DNA from: an uncultured Sutterella sp.
GTDB taxonomy: Bacteria; Pseudomonadota; Gammaproteobacteria; Burkholderiales; Burkholderiaceae_F
DNA: 37,354 nucleotides
Assembly: GCA_905192805.1 (NCBI GenBank)
Contig: CAJJMF010000002.1
Coordinates: 1-37,354, forward strand
Direction: 5' to 3'
Shown here: positions 7,850 to 17,422 of the stretch, piece by piece
How the letters are laid out: the number at the start of each line of letters is the position of its first letter
How positions within the stretch are numbered: position 1 is the stretch's first letter
Made by a program: the position numbers and the translations under genes
The notes under the pieces: generated by a model
The model's database searches: none
The model's input: the letters and a program-made list of their open reading frames with translations, nothing else
Told to the model about the DNA's origin: nothing

Positions 7850-8010
7850 TTGTGGACCTTAGCGCAAGGCAAAAGTTATCAACATCGCCACAATCGATCG
7901 CCTTAAAATCGCTAAACGCCTACTGCAACAAGGCAAACAAAAACACAACCAATAAGTTATCCACAGCCCCATTTTTCGCCCTTGGAAAACTTTCCACAGA
8001 GTTATCCACA
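7850..8010 (+). other. Cluster of DnaA boxes in a gene-free stretch
   Basis: Two perfect DnaA boxes (TTATCCACA at 7957-7965 and 8002-8010), a one-mismatch box (TTATCAACA at 7876-7884) and a weaker one (CTTTCCACA at 7990-7998) all lie on the + strand. A partial inverted copy (TGTGGACCT) lies at 7851-7859. The boxes sit in A-rich DNA with no convincing gene, ending 13 bases before the uvrA stop. This could be part of a replication origin, a DnaA-titration site or a DnaA-dependent regulator. No dnaA, dnaN, rpmH or gidA is in the window, so the origin reading is unproven. Confidence 0.6.
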
Positions 8011-8023
8011 GCCTTAATTCTGA

Positions 8024-10810
8024 TCAGGGGAAAAACCGTTTCAAGTACGGTGCCGTGACGCTCTCTCGTGATTGAGCCACCTGCTTGGGAGAGCCTTGCG
8101 CCACAATGCTACCGCCATTTTCTCCTCCCTCTGGCCCCATATCGATGACCCAGTCACTGCTTTTGATGACATCGAGGTTGTGTTCAATGATGAGCACGGT
8201 ATTGCCTACCTTGATCAATTCGCGTAGTGTTTTAAGGAGCATTTGGATATCTTCAAAGTGAAGCCCTGTCGTAGGTTCATCCAAAATGTACAACGTACGC
8301 CCCGTATTGGGGCGTGCCAACTCGGTCGCCAACTTCATGCGTTGAGCTTCCCCTCCGGAGAGCGTTGTTGCACTTTGCCCGAGACGGATGTACCCGAGCC
8401 CGACATCGTTCAATGCAGTCAAAATACGCATAATAGGCTCATAGACTTGGAAAATATCCATTGCCTGTGACACCGTGAGGTTTAAAACCTCGGCAATATT
8501 AAGGCCCTTATAGGTCACTTCCAGCGTTTCGCGGTTATAGCGACGTCCATGGCAAACCTCGCAAGGAACGTACACATCAGGCAAGAAGTGCATTTCCATC
8601 TTGACGTAGCCATCCCCTTTACAGGCTTCACATCGCCCGCCCTTGACGTTAAAACTAAATCGCCCGGGCTTATAGCCTCGTTCGCGCGACATCTGCGTTT
8701 GTTCAAACACTTCTCGAATGAGCGTAAAGAGTCCCGTATAGGTCGCGGGATTCGAGCGTGGAGTGCGACCGATTGAACTCTGGTCCACCATCACCACCTT
8801 ATCAAAAGCCTCGACATTTTCGAGGTGATCAAAGGGGAGATACTCCGTTTTGGCATGCATGTAGAGATTCTGCAGCGCGTTATAGAGCGTATCAATCACT
8901 AAGGAGGACTTACCCGAGCCCGAGAGCCCCGTGACAGTTGTCAGCAAGCCGACAGGAATTGCTAAATCGACATTTTTTAAATTGTGCCCACAAGCCCCTT
9001 TGAGTGTTAACCATCCCTTGGAAGGCTTAGGGTACCGTGCAGGCAACGCAATCGACTTTGCCCCCGTGAGGTATTGCCCCGTCAGCGAAGCAGGGTTTTG
9101 GCAAATTTCTTCTGGCGTTCCTTGAGCAATCACTTCACCGCCCAATTCGCCCGCTCCTGGGCCCAAGTCCACCACGTAGTCGGCTTTGCGAATCGTATCT
9201 TCATCGTGTTCGACCACAATGAGCGTATTGCCTAAATCGCGCAGCGTTTGAAGACTATCGAGCAATTTGTCATTGTCACTTTGGTGAAGCCCAATACTGG
9301 GTTCATCCAGCACATACAGTACGCCCGTGAGACCCGAGCCGATCTGCCCCGCTAGTCGAATACGTTGGCTTTCCCCCCCTGAGAGCGTGTCGGTACGGCG
9401 ATCCAAGGACAGATACCCCAAACCTACGTTCACGAGAAAACGTAAACGCGACAAAATTTCGGTATTTAATCGGTTGGCAATCGGGGCGTGGGATTCGTTG
9501 AAAGTGAGCTTTTCAAGGCGTGATGCAAGTTCCGCAATCGCGAGATGCTCCACATCCCCATAGCTATAGTGCTCCTCACCATCACCGATATATGTTGATA
9601 ACGCTTCTTGGCGTAAACGCAATCCGTGGCAGGTTGGGCACTGCATTTCGGAACGATACTTTTTTAGGCCAGCTCGTCGATAGTCGGGTTGCTGCGGATC
9701 ATCCCAAACGTTTTGCATTTCCGTAACAATCCCTTCAAAGGGTATTGGTAGGGCACGCGTTTCTGGTGACCCGTACATGACCGCCTGCTGTGTCTGGGCG
9801 GGCACCCGTTCCCACGGCTCATCGATAAACGCCGTGAATAATCCTTCAAGTGGCTCGAGTCGAGCAAGGTTGGTCGGATTTCGCTTATCCCACCCTGGAA
9901 TGGCGCCTTCTCGAACGGAAAGCATGGGTAATTCTGCTACCTTGTCAGGGTCAAAGCCCATCACCACCCCAGTCCCTTGGCAGGCAGGGCAACACCCCTG
10001 GGGACTATTGGCCGAAAACATCGCTGGCTCCAACTTGGGGACGGTATAGTCACACTGTGGGCAAGCGTAGCGAGTATTGAAGTCGTAACGTTGCTCGTGA
10101 TCCATATCCTGAGCATAGAGCCGTCCATCCCCCATCAAAGAGGCGGTTTCACAGCTTTCCGCTAGGCGAGTACGATTTTCCGGATCCACACGCAATCGAT
10201 CAATCACCACGTCGACGGTATGTTCTTTTCCATCGTCTAAGGTCAATGGTACATCGAGCGTGCGCACCTCACCATCGATTAAAAAGCGCATGTAGCCCTG
10301 TGATAACGCTTGCAAGAAATAGGACTCAAAATTGCCTTTAGCCCGTTTGTAGGGAGCCACAATCATCACACGCGTCCCTGCGGGTAATGCCAAAATCTGC
10401 TCGACAATACTGGCGATGGACTCCATTTTTAAAGGCAAATGATGCACGGGGCAGTGCGGCACGCCCACTCGAGCAAAGAGTAACCGTAAATAGTCAGAAA
10501 TATCGGTGACGGTGCCCACCGTGGAGCGAGGATTACTACTCACCGAGCCTTGACCAATCGCAATGGCAGGCGAAAGCCCCTGAATCGATTCGACATCGGG
10601 GCGAGGCATGAGTTCAAGAAATTGCCGGGCATAGGTGGATAGACTTTCCACGTAAAGGCGTTGACCTTCCGCGTAAATGGTGTCAAAAGCAAGCGAACTC
10701 TTCCCACTTCCTGAGAGCCCAGTCAACACAATAAACTTTCCACGTGGAAGGGTTAAGTCAATATTTTTGAGGTTGTGAGTTTTCGCGCCTTTGATAATAA
10801 TGCTATCCAT
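8024..10810 (-). CDS. uvrA: Excinuclease ABC subunit A
   Basis: Damage-recognition ATPase of nucleotide excision repair; a dimer that loads UvrB. The 928-residue protein is of normal length. It has two ABC ATPase modules, each with Walker A GLSGSGKSS and the signatures LSGGESQRIRLAGQIGSG and LSGGEAQRMKLATEL, plus the two zinc sites CPQCD...CCPACQGTG and CEACKGDG...CEVCHGRRYN. I start at the ATG giving MDSIIIKGAKTHNLKNI, the usual family start; a TTG seven codons upstream is less likely. The gene is divergent from the MFS transporter and ssb. I looked for a LexA box in the spacer and saw none with both CTGT and ACAG halves. Confidence 0.96.
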   Translation of the reverse strand: MDSIIIKGAKTHNLKNIDLTLPRGKFIVLTGLSGSGKSSLAFDTIYAEGQRLYVESLSTYARQFLELMPRPDVESIQGLSPAIAIGQGSVSSNPRSTVGTVTDISDYLRLLFARVGVPHCPVHHLPLKMESIASIVEQILALPAGTRVMIVAPYKRAKGNFESYFLQALSQGYMRFLIDGEVRTLDVPLTLDDGKEHTVDVVIDRLRVDPENRTRLAESCETASLMGDGRLYAQDMDHEQRYDFNTRYACPQCDYTVPKLEPAMFSANSPQGCCPACQGTGVVMGFDPDKVAELPMLSVREGAIPGWDKRNPTNLARLEPLEGLFTAFIDEPWERVPAQTQQAVMYGSPETRALPIPFEGIVTEMQNVWDDPQQPDYRRAGLKKYRSEMQCPTCHGLRLRQEALSTYIGDGEEHYSYGDVEHLAIAELASRLEKLTFNESHAPIANRLNTEILSRLRFLVNVGLGYLSLDRRTDTLSGGESQRIRLAGQIGSGLTGVLYVLDEPSIGLHQSDNDKLLDSLQTLRDLGNTLIVVEHDEDTIRKADYVVDLGPGAGELGGEVIAQGTPEEICQNPASLTGQYLTGAKSIALPARYPKPSKGWLTLKGACGHNLKNVDLAIPVGLLTTVTGLSGSGKSSLVIDTLYNALQNLYMHAKTEYLPFDHLENVEAFDKVVMVDQSSIGRTPRSNPATYTGLFTLIREVFEQTQMSRERGYKPGRFSFNVKGGRCEACKGDGYVKMEMHFLPDVYVPCEVCHGRRYNRETLEVTYKGLNIAEVLNLTVSQAMDIFQVYEPIMRILTALNDVGLGYIRLGQSATTLSGGEAQRMKLATELARPNTGRTLYILDEPTTGLHFEDIQMLLKTLRELIKVGNTVLIIEHNLDVIKSSDWVIDMGPEGGENGGSIVAQGSPKQVAQSRESVTAPYLKRFFP

Positions 10811-10942
10811 GAGAGCCACTTTCTTAAGCAAAAACCAAATTATTCACTATAGACTGTTGGGACTCTTACGTAAAGTATCCTCTACTGTTTTACGCACATT
10901 GCGCCAGTCAGTAAGGCCCCCTTTTGTCTTTTTATTTTGAGC

Positions 10943-12175
10943 ATGTCTACTACAACGAACACGTCCGGGACTATGCATCCCGCGGACTATAAAATGACCC
11001 CACAAGAAAAACGTGCCAGCTTCACGCTCTCTGGGGTATTTGCCCTTCGCATGTTAGGGCTCTTTCTTATTCTCCCGGTCTTCTCGGTTTATGCCAGTCA
11101 TCTCCCGGGCGGGGAAAATGCTTTCTACGTGGGCCTTGCCTTAGGCATCTATGGACTCACGCAGTGCTTTTTGCAAATCCCCTTCGGGTTAGCCAGTGAC
11201 CGTTTTGGTCGTAAACCTGTCATCATCGCCGGTTTGATTCTCTTTATTTTGGGATCCATTGTGGCGGCACAAGCCACTACCATTTGGTGGGTCATTGCTG
11301 GGCGTGCCCTGCAAGGAGCTGGCGCCATTTCGGCCGCCGTTACCGCGTTTATTTCGGATGCGGTTCGTGAAACGGTGATCACCAAAGCCATGGTCTTTAT
11401 GGGGGCATCGATCGGCGTGACCTTTGCGTCCAGTCTGGTCCTTGCTCCGTTGTTGGCCAAACTCTGGGGGGTTCCGGGGTTATTTTGGATCACCGCCATT
11501 TTGTCTGCAGGCGCCATTCTGGTGATTTCTCGACTCGAGAGCGTTAAACCGAAACACGAGCCCGAAGATCCCCATGCCCAGCATCAACCTTGGTACAAAA
11601 TTCTCCTTAACCCCCAATTATTGCGTCTCAATGCAGGCATTTTCTTCTTGCACTGCGTGCAAATGTCCCTCTTTGTGGTCGTTCCACCCCGTTTGGTTTC
11701 GATGGGGCTCCCAGTCAATCACCACTGGTATGTGTACTTGCCCGCCGTCTTACTTGGCTTTGGCATCATGGTAAAACCCATCATGTGGGCAGAGAAAAAC
11801 AAAAAAGTCAGTAAGCTTTTACGCTACTGTGTGTTGCTTCTCGGGGTAGTGTTCGGACTCTTTACCTTTTTGATGCATTCCATTTGGGAAATCGCCTTCT
11901 TGATGTTGCTCTTTTTCACGTGCTTTAACATCTTGGAAGCCACCTTACCGGGGCTCATTTCTCGGAGTGCCCCTAAAGCAGATAAGGGCTTGGCATTAGG
12001 CATTTACAACACGACTCAAAGTCTCGGCTTATTTTGTGGCGGTGCCGTAGGGGGATGGATTTCGCAACATTTTTCTGCCGAGGCAGTGTTTGTTGTGTCC
12101 GCTTTTGCTATGCTTATTTGGTTCATCCTCGCCTTAGGTTTGCACGAACCCTCTCGACAAGTTAAGGCAGCATGA
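10943..12175 (+). CDS. MFS transporter, YajR-like
   Basis: A 410-residue major facilitator with about 12 hydrophobic segments at the inner membrane, probably a proton-driven exporter. The loop 2-3 signature GLASDRFGRKPVI is intact, RALQGAGAISAAV resembles motif B/C of 12-helix drug:H+ antiporters, and RLESVKPKHEPEDPHAQ is the central cytoplasmic loop. It lacks the C-terminal extra domain of E. coli YajR. The substrate is unknown. Its place between uvrA and ssb is an arrangement I associate with betaproteobacteria. I use the ATG at 10943; a TTG two codons earlier is possible. No good ribosome-binding site is visible. Confidence 0.85.
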   Translation: MSTTTNTSGTMHPADYKMTPQEKRASFTLSGVFALRMLGLFLILPVFSVYASHLPGGENAFYVGLALGIYGLTQCFLQIPFGLASDRFGRKPVIIAGLILFILGSIVAAQATTIWWVIAGRALQGAGAISAAVTAFISDAVRETVITKAMVFMGASIGVTFASSLVLAPLLAKLWGVPGLFWITAILSAGAILVISRLESVKPKHEPEDPHAQHQPWYKILLNPQLLRLNAGIFFLHCVQMSLFVVVPPRLVSMGLPVNHHWYVYLPAVLLGFGIMVKPIMWAEKNKKVSKLLRYCVLLLGVVFGLFTFLMHSIWEIAFLMLLFFTCFNILEATLPGLISRSAPKADKGLALGIYNTTQSLGLFCGGAVGGWISQHFSAEAVFVVSAFAMLIWFILALGLHEPSRQVKAA

Positions 12176-12227
12176 GCAAGCCAAAAAATATGTTGATTTT
12201 TTTTGAATTTTTAGTTGTGGTTTTATT

Positions 12228-12716
12228 ATGGCTTCCATCAACAAGGTGATTCTTGTCGGGAATCTTGGTCGAGATCCCGAAACTCGTTATACGGCTGACG
12301 GTTCAACGGCAATTACGGCGTTGAACTTAGCAACGACACGTCGCTATCGCGACTCTTCTGGACAGACTGTCAGTGAAACGGAATGGCACCGTATCACGCT
12401 CTTCTCGCGTTTAGCTGAAGTGGCTAAAGACTATGCTCGCAAGGGAAGTCTGATCTATGTCGAAGGGCGTCTTCGCACGCGTCGTTACACCGATAAGGAC
12501 GGCATTGAACGCTACGTGACCGAAATTATTGGCGAACAGCTCCAGTTGTTGGATCGTCGTAATTCCGACCAACAAAATGTGGACGACGGTTTCGAAAGTG
12601 CCCCGCGTCCTCAGCCTCGCACGGCAGCACCGGCCGCCCCGGCATCGCATAGTGCCCCTGCAGCCGCGCCAAGTGCCGGCGGGATTGATGCCTTAGAAGA
12701 AGATGTTCCCTTCTAA
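12228..12716 (+). CDS. ssb: Single-stranded DNA-binding protein
   Basis: Coats single-stranded DNA in replication, repair and recombination; cytoplasmic tetramer. In the 162-residue protein the OB fold covers roughly residues 1-110, with MASINKVILVGNLGRDPETRY, the TEWHRITLF strand and YVEGRLRTRRYTDKDGIERYVTEIIGEQ. A disordered Ala/Pro-rich linker follows, then the acidic tip EEDVPF that binds partner proteins. It lies 52 bases downstream of the MFS gene across an AT-rich spacer and is followed by a strong terminator. Confidence 0.97.
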   Translation: MASINKVILVGNLGRDPETRYTADGSTAITALNLATTRRYRDSSGQTVSETEWHRITLFSRLAEVAKDYARKGSLIYVEGRLRTRRYTDKDGIERYVTEIIGEQLQLLDRRNSDQQNVDDGFESAPRPQPRTAAPAAPASHSAPAAAPSAGGIDALEEDVPF

Positions 12717-12733
12717 TCGATCCGATTAAAGAC

Positions 12734-12767
12734 AAAAATGACTCGCCCTCGGGCGAGTCATTTTTTT
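12734..12767. terminator. Bidirectional intrinsic terminator between ssb and the efflux permease gene
   Basis: A GC-rich stem (GACTCGCCC/GGGCGAGTC) extended by A/T pairs, with a run of seven T on the + strand and a matching run of A upstream that becomes a T tract on the - strand. It sits between converging transcription units. Confidence 0.92.
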
Positions 12768-12785
12768 GTGAGCGTCGATCACGCA

Positions 12786-13994
12786 TTACTCGTGACGCAC
12801 CGCTTCGATCGGATCGAGTCGTGCTGCACGGCGAGCCGGGAAATAGCCAAACACAACCCCAGTAATGGCAGCCACACCGAAGGCCACGACATTAATAAAG
12901 GGGTCAAAAATAAACGGCACATCCATCATATTCGCGAGCAGTATCGATAAGCCGAAGGCAAGAACCAATCCAACCACACCGCCCAGTCCACCGAGCACAA
13001 GGGATTCAATTAAAAACTGCAACTGGACTTCTCGTGCTAGAGCCCCGATGGCCAAACGAATCCCAATTTCACGCGTACGCTCGGTAACCGAGACAAGCAT
13101 GATATTCATAATCCCGATCCCACCCACGATTAGACTGACTCCGGCCACTGTTGCCAAGAGGGCCGTCATAATGTTAGTCGTCGACGTCACTTTCGCAGCA
13201 ATTTCTGCCGTGTCCATAATTTGGAAATTCACATCATCCCCGTCGGAGAGATTACGGCGTTCACGCATTAACTTCGTTATGGCACTCTTCAAACGCTCAC
13301 GATCCGATAAAGGATTAATCGCCAAGAGTAAACCACTGACTCGCGTCGAACCCAACAAACGACGTTGCACGGTCGAGATCGGCATGACAAGTAAGTCATC
13401 CTGATCTCCCCCCATCGCGGCCGTCCCCTTCGTTTTCAAAAGTCCAACCACACGGCATGAGAAATTACCAGTTCGGATGGTTTTTCCAATGACAGAGGCG
13501 TTTTCACCAAAAAGCTCTTTCTGAATGGTCCCACCGATCACACAGACGGATGCACCGGATTGCACCTCACCGTCCTCAAAAAATCGTCCTTCTTCAATTT
13601 GGCGATTGTCAATCTGGAAATATTGGTTATTTGAGCCCACGACACTGGTTTGCCAGTTGCGACCATTGCCAACGACAGTCAGTGTTTTGGAAACCTGAGG
13701 AGCCACCCCAGTAATCCCAGCAATCTGACCTTCAATGGCTTTGACGTCCTCCAAGCGAAATGCCGGTGCCCCCACACTTTGTCCAGGGCCCAAGCGTAAG
13801 CCTGGGCGCAACATCAACTGGTTATTCCCGAACGATTCAATCTGAGATTTAATTTCGTACGAAGCCCCGTTACCCACGGTGACCATCGTAATCACGGCCG
13901 CCACACCAATCACAATCCCTAAAACGGTCAAAAGACTACGCATGGGATTGCGAAAGATCTGACGTAATGCCAGTAAAAACGCATTGCCGATCAT
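12786..13994 (-). CDS. MacB-type ABC transporter permease
   Basis: Membrane subunit of a tripartite efflux ABC system that couples ATP hydrolysis to periplasmic movement. The 402-residue protein has the MacB/FtsX layout: one helix near residues 20-42 (RSLLTVLGIVIGVAAVI), a large periplasmic domain, and three C-terminal helices. These start at VAGVSLIVGGIGIMNIMLVSVTERTREIGI, the classic signature, and end with YFPARRAARLDPIEAVRHE. Unlike E. coli MacB it is not fused to its ATPase; the ATPase is the gene just upstream, overlapping by 4 bases (ATGA). The substrate (macrolide, siderophore, peptide or other) cannot be told. Confidence 0.88.
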   Translation of the reverse strand: MIGNAFLLALRQIFRNPMRSLLTVLGIVIGVAAVITMVTVGNGASYEIKSQIESFGNNQLMLRPGLRLGPGQSVGAPAFRLEDVKAIEGQIAGITGVAPQVSKTLTVVGNGRNWQTSVVGSNNQYFQIDNRQIEEGRFFEDGEVQSGASVCVIGGTIQKELFGENASVIGKTIRTGNFSCRVVGLLKTKGTAAMGGDQDDLLVMPISTVQRRLLGSTRVSGLLLAINPLSDRERLKSAITKLMRERRNLSDGDDVNFQIMDTAEIAAKVTSTTNIMTALLATVAGVSLIVGGIGIMNIMLVSVTERTREIGIRLAIGALAREVQLQFLIESLVLGGLGGVVGLVLAFGLSILLANMMDVPFIFDPFINVVAFGVAAITGVVFGYFPARRAARLDPIEAVRHE

Positions 13995-14728
13995 GCCATC
14001 CCCTCCGTGAGCGTATCCGACTCTAACTGTCCATCACGGAATCGGATACACCGTTTCGCATACTCAGCCATATCGGGTTCATGAGTCACCAATACGACCG
14101 TAATATTGTCTGAGCGATTCAAGTCACTCAACAGTTCCATGATTTCCACACTACGGGAGCTATCCAAGCTCCCCGTCGGTTCATCGGCCAACAAGAGACT
14201 CGGACGCGTCACAATAGCGCGGGCAATGGCCACACGCTGCTGTTGCCCGCCAGAGAGCGCTGCAGGGGTGTGGTGAGCCCATTGTCGTAGCCCCACGCGA
14301 TCAAGCGCATGGAGTGCCAACTGGTGACGCTCCTCTTTCGGAAGTCCTCGATAGAGTAAGGGGAGTTCCACATTTTCCAGTGCTGTGGTTCGCGCCAACA
14401 AATTAAATCCCTGAAAAACAAATCCGAGAAAATAGCGACGCAACATCGCACGTTGGTCCCCAGTAAGCGTTTCCACATGGATATTGTTCAACAAGTAAGT
14501 CCCTTTCGTAGGACGGTCCAGTGCGCCAATGATATTCATCATCGTCGACTTTCCCGACCCCGATGGACCCATAATGGCCACAAATTCCCCTTTGTCAATG
14601 CTAAAGGAAACGTCACGTAAGGCATCAAAGGCCGTTTCGCCCGTGCCATAACGCTTGTAGATATGCTCCAAGCGCAATAGAGGCTCTTGTGCCGAGGTCG
14701 CTAACTCAATGCGTTTATCGTCTTGCAT
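13991..14728 (-). CDS. MacB/LolD-type ABC transporter ATP-binding protein
   Basis: Cytoplasmic ATPase of the same efflux system. The 245-residue protein has Walker A GPSGSGKST (about residues 54-62), a Q-loop FVFQGFNLLARTTALENVELP, the signature LSGGQQQRVAIARA, Walker B LLLADEPTGSLD and the H-loop VTHEPDMAEYA, as in the LolD/MacB/FtsE group. I use the ATG at 14728, which has AGAGGG 6 bases upstream and follows the adaptor gene by 19 bases; the longer frame would start inside that gene. It overlaps the permease gene by 4 bases, so the two subunits are probably made in step. Confidence 0.9.
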   Translation of the reverse strand: MQDDKRIELATSAQEPLLRLEHIYKRYGTGETAFDALRDVSFSIDKGEFVAIMGPSGSGKSTMMNIIGALDRPTKGTYLLNNIHVETLTGDQRAMLRRYFLGFVFQGFNLLARTTALENVELPLLYRGLPKEERHQLALHALDRVGLRQWAHHTPAALSGGQQQRVAIARAIVTRPSLLLADEPTGSLDSSRSVEIMELLSDLNRSDNITVVLVTHEPDMAEYAKRCIRFRDGQLESDTLTEGMA

Positions 14729-14747
14729 GCCAATCCCTCTACTGACT

Positions 14748-16007
14748 CTAGGAGGCACCCTTGCGTTGCTGATCCACAATCACTTGATCGTGCTCGTGCA
14801 CATCCCCCGATACCACCTCCGTTTTAATCCCGTCCGTCACGCCGGTTGTCACTTCCAACCTCACGGGTTTGCCATCACGTAACACATAGAGGGTCTTATG
14901 ACCTTCGCCATGTTGAGTCACATCCTTGGCGTTTTTATTCTCGGTGGTACGAGTGGGCGGTCCCATCATAATCTTGGGAGAGGAGGTCTTCTTTGTCTCC
15001 TCGGTTGGTTCAAATCGGAAAGCCGAATTGGGCACCAACAGCACCCCATCCTTATGCGCCGTTTGGATGGTTGCCGACGCCGTCATCCCTGGGCGCAGAC
15101 GCATCTGAGCGTTGTCAACTTTCATGTAGGCCGTATAGGTCACCACATTTTCGGTCGTCGTTGCCCCGTAGGCGACTTTAACCAACTCCGCAGGGAAATG
15201 CTGGTTCGGATAACTACTCACGGTAAAGTAAACGCTGTTGCCAGGCGCCACGACCCCAACGTCAGCTTCATCGACTGCCACTTGCAATTCCAGCTTGCTT
15301 AAGTCGGAAGCGAGCGTTAAGAGTTCCACTGCCTGCAAGGAGGCCGCCACCGCTAACCCTGGTTCCACATTACGCGTCAATACGACCCCATCGATCGGGG
15401 AAAGAATATGAGCCTTGGATAAGTCGGTTTCAGCCGAGCGAAGTGTAGCTTCTGCATTGTCAATCGTCGCCTGAGACACTTGAACCGCAGCACGGTTAAC
15501 ATCCACCTTGGCTTTTTGCTGTTCTAACTCTGTTTTCGATGGACTCAAGCCCCCTGAGCGCTTATGCAAATCTTGCATACGCGCATAGGTTAACTGGGAC
15601 TCTTTATAGTTCGCTTCATTTTGGGCTTTTTGGGCCCGGGCACTTTGTAAGGTCGCCTGGGCACTCAAAATTTTACTTTCCAACGTTCGAGTATCTAAAT
15701 CGATCAGGGTATCCCCCGTTTTCACCTTCGAATTCACATCGACATGGACACGGCGAACAATCCCAGACATTTCCGAACCTAACGTCACCGTACGGGTCGG
15801 CTTTAAAGTCCCGTCGGCGGTCACCGTCACACTAATGGACCCAATGGCCGCTTCTTGAGTGATGTAATGCAACCCTTGGCCAGCGTGTTGTGCTTTCCAC
15901 CATGACCAGCCCCCATACGCGGCTGCTGCGACGACGGCTAACGCAATCCCCTTGACATACCAAGGCGTCTTCGGGGTCTTCAGGATATCTTCGTTGTTTT
16001 CTGGCAT
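14748..16007 (-). CDS. MacA-like periplasmic adaptor (membrane fusion protein)
   Basis: Links the inner-membrane ABC pump to the outer-membrane channel. The 419-residue protein has one N-terminal helix (about residues 19-36) and a lipoyl/barrel-sandwich half (GIVRRVHVDVNSKVKTGDTLIDLD). A long coiled-coil hairpin follows (ILSAQATLQSARAQKAQ ... NAEATLRSAETDLSKA). The second lipoyl half is SPIDGVVLTRNVEPG, then a beta-barrel region (LRPGMTASATI) and a membrane-proximal domain. A charged Lys/Thr/Pro-rich insert (about residues 325-360) interrupts the last domain. The ATG at 16007 has AAAGGAA at good spacing. It lies between the outer-membrane channel gene and the ATPase gene in one operon. Confidence 0.9.
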   Translation of the reverse strand: MPENNEDILKTPKTPWYVKGIALAVVAAAAYGGWSWWKAQHAGQGLHYITQEAAIGSISVTVTADGTLKPTRTVTLGSEMSGIVRRVHVDVNSKVKTGDTLIDLDTRTLESKILSAQATLQSARAQKAQNEANYKESQLTYARMQDLHKRSGGLSPSKTELEQQKAKVDVNRAAVQVSQATIDNAEATLRSAETDLSKAHILSPIDGVVLTRNVEPGLAVAASLQAVELLTLASDLSKLELQVAVDEADVGVVAPGNSVYFTVSSYPNQHFPAELVKVAYGATTTENVVTYTAYMKVDNAQMRLRPGMTASATIQTAHKDGVLLVPNSAFRFEPTEETKKTSSPKIMMGPPTRTTENKNAKDVTQHGEGHKTLYVLRDGKPVRLEVTTGVTDGIKTEVVSGDVHEHDQVIVDQQRKGAS

Positions 16008-16030
16008 AGTATTCCTTTGCAGCGGTAGCA

Positions 16031-17422
16031 CTAGGGTTGCGTTGTCCACGCACCACCTAAGGTGCGATAAAGCGTGGCATAGGCAGTACCGATGGAAGCA
16101 CGATTTTCAATCGCACTTTCTTGTGCTGAGAGTAAATTTCGTTGGGCCGTCAAGAGGGTGTTGTAATCCCCTAATCCTGACTGATAAGACAACTGCGCCA
16201 AATTGGCTGCATTTTGTGCGTGCTTAACGGCCTCGTCAAGCGAACGGGAGGCGCGTTGCGACACGTCCAATGCCCACAGGGCGTTATCGGTTTCTTCCAA
16301 AGCGTTAACCAAGGTATCACGGTAGTTCGCTTTCGCGAGATCAAGCTGTGCCTGAGCACTCTTTTCTTCGGCCACCAAATTACCCCAATTGAGCACCGTC
16401 ATCGTTAAGGCTCCGGCTAACGCGCCCACGCCCGTCCCTGAAGCACCAAGGGCGCCAATGGTGGCAGCTTGAGTGCCTAACGATCCGGTTAAGCTCAACG
16501 TCGGGAAAAAATTCCGTTTCGCCACATCGAGTGATTTCGTCGCACTCATTAACGACTCTAAGCTGGACAAAATATCAGGACGGCGCATGAGCACTTGGGC
16601 GGGGATGGCCACAGCAAGGTTTCCTTGTGGCAAGGGAACCTCGGTACCAGAAGGCAACCCCAGCGCATTGTTGGGTTGAGCCGTGAGCCGTGCGATCGCA
16701 TTAAGATACTGCGCTTTAGCCTGCTGTACGTTCAAGAGTTGTACTTGTGTTGTTTTGACTTGGACTTGGGCGGTTTCATAGTCTGACTGTGCCCCTAACC
16801 CTGACTCTGCTTTCCAGCGGGCCAGCTTAGCAGTGTCTTCATAGCTTCGTAACGTTTGTTCGAGTAGGGTTTCCTTGCCTTGAGCGGCACGCCAATTCAC
16901 GTAGGCAATCGCTACCTCAGCCACAATTTGATTTTTGACCCCTTCAAGGGCCCACGCTTGTGACCGTGCCTCATAGAGTGCCGCGTCATACTGTGCATAG
17001 TCCGCCCCTGCCAAATTGACACTCCAGCTACCTTGCAGATTGGCACTATACGTATTCGTGGTTTGATTATTGGCGCGTGACTTATCGGCGTTGGCCCCAA
17101 TGGACGCGCTGGGCCACAAGTTCGCATGAGCCGCCGTAATACTCGCTCGCGCAGCTTGTAAATTAGCAAGGGCAATTTCTACTTTCGGACTCGCCGCTTC
17201 GGCCCGTTTGACCAATTGACTCAGCGTTGGGTCATTCCAGCGAGTCCAAAAATCTGCACTATCCACACGCAGAGAAGGATCACTCTTCAGCATCAACGAC
17301 CAGGTATCAGGGACAGTCGACGCATTGATCTCATCCACAGCGACGGGCGGCGTTGTACACCCTGCGAGCGTAACGGCCAGCATCAGACCAACCCATCTCA
17401 TCACATACGTTTTAGGAAGCAT
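16031..17422 (-). CDS. NodT/OprM-family outer-membrane efflux lipoprotein
   Basis: TolC-like channel forming the outer exit of the tripartite pump. The 463-residue protein has a signal peptide with lipobox LAGC (Cys at about residue 22), so it should be acylated. Two repeated efflux-protein domains follow, with the LANLQAARASITAAHANLWPS and LMRRPDILSSLESLMSATKSLDVAKRNFFPTLSL hallmarks and the closing YQSGLGDYNTLLTAQRNLLSAQ. The ATG at 17422 is preferred; a GTG four codons earlier is possible. It is the first gene of the efflux operon, 23 bases before the adaptor gene, and is divergent from an OmpR-like regulator. Confidence 0.9.
   Translation of the reverse strand: MLPKTYVMRWVGLMLAVTLAGCTTPPVAVDEINASTVPDTWSLMLKSDPSLRVDSADFWTRWNDPTLSQLVKRAEAASPKVEIALANLQAARASITAAHANLWPSASIGANADKSRANNQTTNTYSANLQGSWSVNLAGADYAQYDAALYEARSQAWALEGVKNQIVAEVAIAYVNWRAAQGKETLLEQTLRSYEDTAKLARWKAESGLGAQSDYETAQVQVKTTQVQLLNVQQAKAQYLNAIARLTAQPNNALGLPSGTEVPLPQGNLAVAIPAQVLMRRPDILSSLESLMSATKSLDVAKRNFFPTLSLTGSLGTQAATIGALGASGTGVGALAGALTMTVLNWGNLVAEEKSAQAQLDLAKANYRDTLVNALEETDNALWALDVSQRASRSLDEAVKHAQNAANLAQLSYQSGLGDYNTLLTAQRNLLSAQESAIENRASIGTAYATLYRTLGGAWTTQP

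Noticed and set aside
7852..8058. 68-codon frame across the DnaA boxes
   Set aside because: No ribosome-binding site, low-complexity product, and it overlaps the uvrA 3' end.
10832..10942. LexA (SOS) box between uvrA and the MFS gene
   Set aside because: CTGT occurs but no ACAG at the required distance; the nearest match keeps only one half-site.
12865..13404. 179-codon frame antisense to the MacB-like permease
   Set aside because: Opposite a well-conserved permease; the Ser/Thr/Pro-rich product has no recognisable features.
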